DNA of 64,000 nt, taken from contig CAJTTD010000007.1 of NCBI GenBank assembly GCA_910579205.1, positions 1 to 64,000 on the forward strand, read 5' to 3'. This stretch comes from an uncultured Christensenella sp. Its GTDB lineage: Bacteria > Bacillota > Clostridia > Christensenellales > Pumilibacteraceae. Below the pieces are notes generated by a model. The model saw nothing but the letters and a program-made list of their open reading frames with translations. It made no database searches and was not told where the DNA came from. The translations under genes were made by a program, and so were the position numbers. Positions 34,665 through 43,600 of the stretch are shown in pieces (within the stretch, counting starts at the first letter, position 1; the number at the start of each line of letters is the position of its first letter).

Positions 34665-37600
34665 TTAGCCGCGTAGAGCGATTTAGTAACGATTCTGCCG
34701 TTTTTAACCTCAACCCCGCACATTTGCGCGAGTTGCGCTTTTTCCGCCTGTGTAGCCTTATTTAGGCTCAGAATATACGATATTACCATACGCTTTGCCC
34801 TGTCTGCCGTAAGCCGTTTATACTCGCCGTCGCCTATTTTATATCCCTGCATAAAGAGAATCAATAATCGTTGAGCGTCAGTAAAATTCAGCCCCAAAAG
34901 ATACTGTATTACCTTTTTCTTTTTGGAACCCTGAACGGTCGCGCCGTTTTTATCTTTATCGGACGTTATATCGGATATTCCCGCAAGCGCGATTGAGAGC
35001 GATTCGATACCCATAAACTTTGACAAGAGCAAAAGTTTATTGTTCGATGATACGCCGAGTGTTTCCGCTAAAGCCTTATCGTAATACGCGTCGTACACCT
35101 GTTTTATCGCTTTTGCTTGTTTATTGGCAGACAGTTTTGCAAATGACTTGTTTTGCACCATACGTTCAATATAGCCGTTCGCCTTTCCGTAAACTCTCTT
35201 GAATTTCTCACGCTGTTTCGCTGTAAGTTCGATTTTCTCGCCGTTATACGTTACGGAATCGCCTATGCTGCGCGGTAACACCTCATACTCCTGCTCGTAC
35301 AATTCGATGAGTTTTTTTCTCGCGCCCGCACTAAGGTTCCCCGCCTTATCCTCATCAAGCATAAGGCTCATAATCGTATCGGCAAGTTCCGTATCGCCGT
35401 TCGCTAACGCCGCTTTTATATCCTTGCTGTACTGCGCATTATAAAACATAGAATTGTACTTGTACGCCGTCGCAGGGCTAAAACGCTTGATAACGCCGCT
35501 AATCGTGTTATTGATATTCCTTATCGGCAAGCCCGTAATCTGTCCGATTGCATAAAGCGAGTTTCTGAGCGGTTTCATATAATCGGACGTTTCCAACGAT
35601 TCGCCGCCCGCCGCCTTTGTCGCAACCTCAAACAAATCTTTCGTCGTAGACAAAATGCTGTTTATGCTGTCATACGCAAAATTGCTAAACTCGTAATCGT
35701 TTGCGAAATAGTTGTATATATCTTTTACGACGGGGAACATTCCTATTGTCGTGCTTGCAAAATCAGTAAAGAAATCTTGTACAAAACTTATCTCGTTGCC
35801 GTCCTTATCCTTGCGGTCTTTGGCATATAGCCACTTAAAGAACTGCGCAACCATTGTGTACATAAGGTTTGCAACTGTTATCGAGGCAAGCGTTTTACCG
35901 AGGCGTTTTTTCGCCTTTTTATATCTGCTCTGAATATCGGCATTTGTATCGCCCGATTTTATCATTTGCCGCAGAGTTTTGTATTCCCCGACTGATTCGA
36001 CGAGGCGCGAGAGTTGTTTGAGCGGCACCGACGTAAACATTGTAAAACTGCGTACAATATCGCTATCGGAACGCATAAGCGCGGAACGCTCCGTGTTTGT
36101 GTAGTTCGGCTGCGTAAGTCTGATAACCTCCTCTAACAGCACGCCTGCGGCTTGCATATTCTCCACGGTTCCTATCTTATGCCCGTCGTTGCGTTCAATC
36201 TGCACCTGACACGCGTTCCAAATCTTACCGATTGCGGCTCTGTCCGTCCATTGTATAGGCTTAGTGAAAATATCGCCTACCTTACCGACCTTATCAATCA
36301 CACCCTCCGCTCTTACGACGCCTTTTTCGTAGTTACGGACGCGGGCATAATCACAGTATTTATCCATTGCGGCATAATCGGTTTTCATAACCGCGCCCTT
36401 TACCATAGAGCGAAAATCAAGTTCGATTCCCGCTGTCGGATATGACGTCAACTGCGATACTATGACTTTCAAATTTGCGCCGAGTTGATATTTCGCGTAT
36501 GCGCCGCGCAGTTTCTCAATCACGGAACTACTCGTCGCCTTGCCTTGAATATCGGCAAATAACTTGCTTAAATAAGCGTCCGCACCGCCCCATACCTGCT
36601 CATTGAGCGTGTTTCTGATACTCTGAACGTGCGTCTTGTCGCCTATGTTCTTTGCGTAAATTTGACTGAAATTTTTGAGCGGAACGGTCAAATGAGCATA
36701 GGTCGAGAGTTGTTTCGCGTGCCGTGTGATGACGCTCCAAATTTCGGGAACAAATATCTTGTTTTTCGCGCCCGTTTTCACGTCTTTATTGAACGAGAAA
36801 TTATATACGTTTGCCCAATCAGCCATAAGGTCGCGGGCGTCCGTGATATTTTTCGCTATTGTTCCTTTGTCGCGCTGTATCGGGAAATAGAAATCGTCCG
36901 AGGCGTTTGTGTAACCGAGAATCTGCAGGTCAGCGTCCGTTTTTACCTTTTTGCTCTGAACATTGAAAAATTCCTCGACAATGGATATAAATTGTTTATC
37001 GCTTTCGGTAAAAGCACTTTGCAACGCGTCAATATCGCTTTCGGTTATGCTTACGGTCTGTTTTTTGCCCTTTTTATCAATGTAACTAAACCCTGCCTCA
37101 TACAAGCCCGCTTTTGCCTGTTCGCGCTTAGACAACTCGTACAGCGACAATGCTTGACCGACATTCAGTTCCGCACCCGCAACCGTTATATATTCCGACG
37201 TCAAACGCTTACGGTATTTTTTGTTCGTTTTGAAATAATCATCGAATTTTTCTACGAGTTGGATATACTGCAGGCTTGCCGCAGTTTCTCCCCTTGTAAT
37301 TTCGTTGTATGCCCGCGTGAGTATGCCGTTCGGGTCGTAATTTTCAAACGATTTTATCACGACACGCGGTTCGACTATTTTGTTGAACACGCCGTATATG
37401 CTGTTGAAAAAGCCTCTCCCGACCCTGCTTTTCGTTCTTTGAATTATAGCGTTACCTGCAGTCGCCGCCTCACTTATGCGAACCTTTTTGCCCTCCATTG
37501 TCATTTGGTCGTAGTTTTGAAAAAGGTGTTTTGCCGACGCCATTATGACCTGCGCCGCCTGCAACTCCTCAAGAGAGAGCGGTTTTGTGCTGTCGGCGTT

Positions 37601-40600
37601 CTGTTGTAAAAAGTTGAGCGCGTCAAGTACATTGTTATCAATGTACGTTAAATTCGGGTCTGCGTCATACAGTAGCGGGTTATTCGTATTATAGAATTTC
37701 CCATAGTCCAAAAGTATTTTTCGTGCGCCCGATTTTCTCAAATCAGAGCGGTATTTCAGTTTGCCGAGATTTTTCAGCCACGACGTAAGTTCGGGAGCCG
37801 AAAAGACCTCTGCGCCTACATAGTTTCGTTTTGCCGCTATATCGCGCAGATACTGTGCGCTGTCAACCAAACTATTTACAACGCTGTTGATTTTTCGCGC
37901 CTGCCGCACCTGTTTCGTAAGGCTTTCAATCTGATTCGTGTATTTCTCCACCAACTTGCCATATTTAGACTGCGTACCTTTTTCGTCGTATGCGGTCAAA
38001 ATATCGCGGGCTATCTGTTGACGGAGTTTTTCGATTTGCGTTTTACTACCGTATGCCGTGAGGCTTACCTTTTCCGCCTTTTTGCTTACGTCGCTTTTAG
38101 CCTTTTCGTAAATTTCGAGCATTTCAAAAAATTGGTCTGCCTCGTTTATTGCCTCGATATTTATACCATAAGACTGAAGTTCCTGCGCAATGACGTCGGG
38201 AGCCATACCGCCCTGTTTTGCGCCCCACACAAGACTGACGGCATTCTTTTTATCGAACTTATGCTGTATTTCGCCCTTAATACCTCTCAAATCAACCTTG
38301 TGCATATATCGACGTATGACAGATAAAGTTTCCATAGCATACGATACGTCGTCATACGAATCATACATATCGGTCAAAACGGCATTATTGATAATATAAT
38401 CGGCAATATCAAGCGCAACGCCGATTCTGTAACCCTCAGAGGTATTATTCAATTTTGTAAACAGAGTATCAATAACCTGCGCCCTGCTTTTTCCGCTTAG
38501 GCTACCGTACTTATCATCGAACACAAGCCGCTCGTCAATAATCGAGTTGATAATCTCCGTAGCGTCGATTTTAGAGTACACTTTCGGGCGCGTGTTGTTT
38601 GCCGCAAATTTAGCCCTCTGCCCGCGGCTCATACCGTCTACGGGCGTTCTATCGCCTTTCAGCGCATAGCGGCGTCCGTCTTTATTCACAAACACCCCGT
38701 CAACCCGTTCAAGGCGTGCGGGAGCGTATATTTCCGCGCCTGCGGCGGCAAATTCCAAATTCCGAGCGTCGATATGCAATTCAAGAACAACGCCGCCGCT
38801 GTGCTTACCGTTGGCGTAATAATCTGCCTCGCTTTTATTTGTCGTGAAATAACTCTGCTCGTTTATAACACCCGTAGAGAGTATATTATTCGCGTTTGCC
38901 GCGCTTGTTCCGTGATACACCGTTACGGAGCCGTCATAATTGACCTTTACGCGCCGACCGTATTGCCGCGCCTCATCTCTGAAGTCTTGCGCCGCCTTAA
39001 CACGATTTTGAAAATCGTCATCGGGCAACGCGTAGCGTATATCTTTTTCGGCAGTCTTAAAGCGTTCGGACAGCGGAATGATTTTACCGTTATCATCGTA
39101 AGTGATAGCGTCTGCCGATTTTAATGCGGACGGGTTCATAACGGCAAATGAAATGCCTCTATCGTTTATTTCAAGCCCATAGCCGCCTGTTTTGCCCTCA
39201 TCAAGAACGATAGCGTTATACTTGAGTTTTTTCGCTCTTATGTAATCGGCAATACTCTCTCCCTCCGTCCAATCGGGCAAGCCTTTTTCCGTCAGTTCGG
39301 TATTCAAGCCCGATACAGGACACCAATCGTACCCGTTCATCTCTCCGCCCTGAACGTAATCGTTATAGAATCTTTCTTGTACCGCAGGACGTCTTGTATC
39401 AAACAAATAACGGGTATTCAGATACAAATCTTTTACCTCAGGCGTGGTCGCTCTTTTGCCGAATCGAATACTGCTTGCCGATTCCGATTGATACCTTTCG
39501 GCGTAAGACTGATTTTCGGTTACATAGGCGGGTAGTGTTTTGAACACGGTAAAACCGCCCGTAGGCGTGCCGTGATACACTCTGAGTTTATATCCCGCCT
39601 CTTTCGCCACCTCATCGACAAATCTTTGCGCCGTTTCTATATCGCCGCGCTCTACCGCCGCCATATAAGCGGTATTTCGTTCGGCGGCGTCTTTGGGTAA
39701 AGAATAACGAATATCCTTATTTTGCGTAGGCTTTTTCGCCGTAGCGAGTTTGATTTGTTCAGGTTCAAATGCAACGTATTCCGAGGGCGCATATCCCTCG
39801 TAAATAACGCCGTCATAACCGTTCCGCTGTATAACAGACGTGATTTCTGCTTTCGACGGGATAACAAAACCGCTATTTAGCAAGTCAACGAGTTCCCCGT
39901 TTGTTTTGCAAAAAATTCCGCGCTGTTTCAAATAAAAGTCTAACACGCTCGAATATCCCGTATCGCGGCTAATTCTGAGCGGGTTCTTGATATTCAGATA
40001 GTATTTCTTTGCCGACGCGCCATAAGCCAATGCCTCGCCTTTATCGGCGGCGAAATAAAAGCCTTGCCCGTAAATGCCTGCGTCGGTCTTGCTGCCGAAT
40101 TTCGATTTATCGAAAACGGTAAACTGCTCGTCGGTTCCGTGATAGACCGCAAGTAACTGACCCTTTTTATCGACAACCTTGCTATCCTTAAAAAATTCTC
40201 GTTGCTGCTCCGTGAGTTTCTTGCCCGCAGAATCAATTTCGGGCAGAGCATATCTATTGCCTTTCCGCACGATAGCCGACGTCTTACCGAAAAATGTTGC
40301 GGGTTCGACAGTAAAGCCCTCTCCGAGCGCGTCGCGCAGATACGCAACGAGTTCAGGGCGCGTAAAGCCTTTCTGATATGACCCCGTGGAATCGACGTAC
40401 CACTCCATATTTGAAATATTTACATTTCTGCTATTCGACGCGAGATTATTTACGTCATCGCCGCGCACATTTACAAACAGGGTTCCGCCCTCGTTTAACA
40501 AACTACCCATTTTTATCACGAGAGCGTCGCGCTGGTCTTGCGGCAATACATTCAAAACAGCATTACTTATAATCGTGTCGTACTTTTTCGTGAGTTTAGA

Positions 40601-43600
40601 ATAATCGGTGTACTGAGGTTTATAACTCTTATCGGGGAACGGCTCAATATCCTCTACTCTAAAGCCGTATTCCTCAATGCCCGCACGCGTACCATAGCCC
40701 AACCCACTTGACGCGTCGAGAATTTCGCCCTCAAAACCGTGAGCGCGAAGATAATCATAAATCTTTTTGTATGTAGTAACGGTTCCCTTAATTTGCGTCG
40801 GGTTCCTTGTTTCGGACGAGTCCTGTTGAATATCCCACAAATTCGGAAAACGTCTTTTTGCCTCTTGCGTGTCAATAGTCGGATTCCATTCTTTACTCGA
40901 CGGCTTGACGGGTTCAACGGGCGGCAACGAATATCGAATATCCCTGCTCGTTGTCGGGTTCTGATTGCTCACAAGTTTTATCTGATTGCTGTCAAAAACG
41001 GATATTTCCTTACTGCCGCCATAATTCCAAACGATACCGTCATAACCTTTCGTTTGCAATTTATTTATATCGGCAGAGGTTATCAAGTGCATAGCGGAGC
41101 CTTGATTTGCCGTGCGGTTATTGTAAACCCTGTCGGAACCGTAAACGGCGTGCAAAATCTCTCTCGCAGGGTCTACCGTAGTAACCGTGAGAGGGTTCGA
41201 TACGTTCAAATAAGCCTCATATATTCTGCCCTCATAGCCGTTCTTGTTGGCATATCTCTGAGCGTACTGCTTATCCGTCGTAAGATAGATTCCGCCGCCC
41301 AAATAGCCCGTTTTTCCTTTCTTGAAAACGGTTATTTCGCTATACTCATTGCTACCGTGATAAACGGGCAATAATTTTCCGTTGTTATCGACAATCTTGC
41401 TGTTTTGAAAATACTTGCGCTGTTGTTCGGTAAGACGCCTGCCGTCCGAATCTGTTTCGGGGAGAGCAAAACGTATGCCGTCCATAGTTTTGATTATATC
41501 TGTACGGGCGTTTTCTCCCTCTCTATATACCTGATATGGCACACCTCTATTTGCCAAACGAGTTTTGAGTTTTTCGGACGCGCTTTCGGGAATAAGTACA
41601 GATTTAATTTCTGAAAATTCCACCACGCGACGCGGCTTAGCCTCGAAATATTTTGTCGGTAACTGTTTTAATACCGTAAACCAATCAAGCACTTTTTGAG
41701 CCGTTTGTTTATCAAACTTATAACCCAAATCATAACCCTGATATTGACTGTTCCACTTAGACAAGATTCTCTCTGCCGTAAGCGGGCGCACGGTCGCACA
41801 TTCGGCAATCATATCGAGAATATCCTCTCTGCGCGTCAACGAATCGGAATACCCGTTTTTACCGCTACGCGTATCAATTTCCTCGATAATTTCCGATGAC
41901 ATTTCAAAAGTTTTATCCATAAGCGCGTCATACTCGCTTTCTGAAATCTCCGTAAGCAAATAACTTGCCTCTTTTATGCTTTTAATACTTGTAAACTCAT
42001 CTGCAAGCCGCGCCGCTATTGAATTTGCATTATGCCCGAAAAATGTGCTGCCGTGCTGTTCTCCACGGAGCATATTTCTCACAATGTTTTGTATGGAATA
42101 TTCATCGTGCATTTGCGCAAAACTACGTCTTTTCCCCGACGCGGTAAACGGGTCTGCGCCGTTCTCAATTCCGCGCCGTTCCTCTGTTGCCGATATTTTG
42201 TCAAATAACCATTTCTCAAAATCGGCAGTATCGGTTATATTATTACGCAGCGTTTCCTCTGTCGCTCTCGAATCATACTCTTTTGCGTCAGGGTTCCGTA
42301 AAATACTCCGTATAGCGTCCATACACCGTGAATAATCACTATATCCCAAATCGTCCGCAATTTCCGTCGCAGATTTACTATCAATACCCCTACGCGTATA
42401 ATTCTCAATATAAGCACGCTTTAACTCGCCCATAACGCTTTGATATTTTCTTGTTTGCTCCACAGACCCCTGCGCCTGTGCCTCGTAAAATTCTTTTAGA
42501 TTTTCTTGTGTAATACCTAACCTGTCTGCAATATCGCGTATTTCAGACGCAGTAAAATCGCCCTGCATAAATTTTCTGTCTTTATAAACAGGTTCGACCC
42601 TTTTCCCTTTTTCGGATAAATATGCCGCCATAACGCCCGCATATCTCTCTGCCTTTTTTGCAATCAAACTTGAATCGTAATCTCGTTCGCTTATATAGTA
42701 GTCGCCATTATAATTATGAAATTCATCAAAGAACCTGCGTATATCGCTCTGATACGTTTCGTTTTCTCCGACCAAATCACAAACGGCGTCCTCCATTGTT
42801 TGAAATTCTTTTGTGTTAAATTTCACGTCCACCTGCGGCATTGTCGGCGTCCACGCGTCGCGCTTATACACTTTATTACGCCTATCTGTCGGACTGATTG
42901 TTTCTTTACCGAAAATAACGGTAATATTGCCGTAATCGGTATGCGATAATTCGGCTTTTGTAACAGCAATCGACGGCATAGGGAACCCGCCGAGTTGTAG
43001 CACTTTTAGCAATTTTTCCTCAGATAAATTATGTAATGCTACAAGATTTTTCGTTTCCTCTATGTCAACCTGAGCCGTTTCATTACCGATTTGCAGAGCA
43101 TATCTTTTTCCGTCTTTTTTGCCGTTTCTGTTGACTTTTTTGCCGTTTTCGGATATACTATCAGTAGTGAGGTTTCTGCCGCTCGTTTCGGACGTTCTTG
43201 CAGAGGCAGTTGCATTTGCTGACGGTGTACGACCCTCACTATTTTCAATTATCCAAGCACTCTTAAGCGTAAGGGTGCTTTTTTTAGTTGACGTAATCGT
43301 GAGCGCGACGTTTTTGCCGTCCAATTCTTTTATGAATTTTAACGCCGTACCGTTTTCATCGCTTGCCAAAGTAACGTCATCGGGTGCGATGACGGTTTCA
43401 ATGATATTTTCTATGTTTGCATAGGTAACAGCCTTTTGATTGCGCGGCATTTCCGTTCTCTGCGTTCCGTGAGAATCGAAAATATGGGAAATAAAGTTGC
43501 TTGCCAATACAAAATCATAGTTCTTAATATCGACGTCCGTTTTCGTCTTTACCAATTTTGCCGTAGCGTCGCTTATTATTCCGATATGCAATCGCTTTAC

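Noticed and set aside
41780..41791. AGCGGGCGCACG inside the giant gene, matching the constant end of the DGR repeats
   Set aside because: Only 12 nt match and nothing beyond them resembles the TR; treated as chance.
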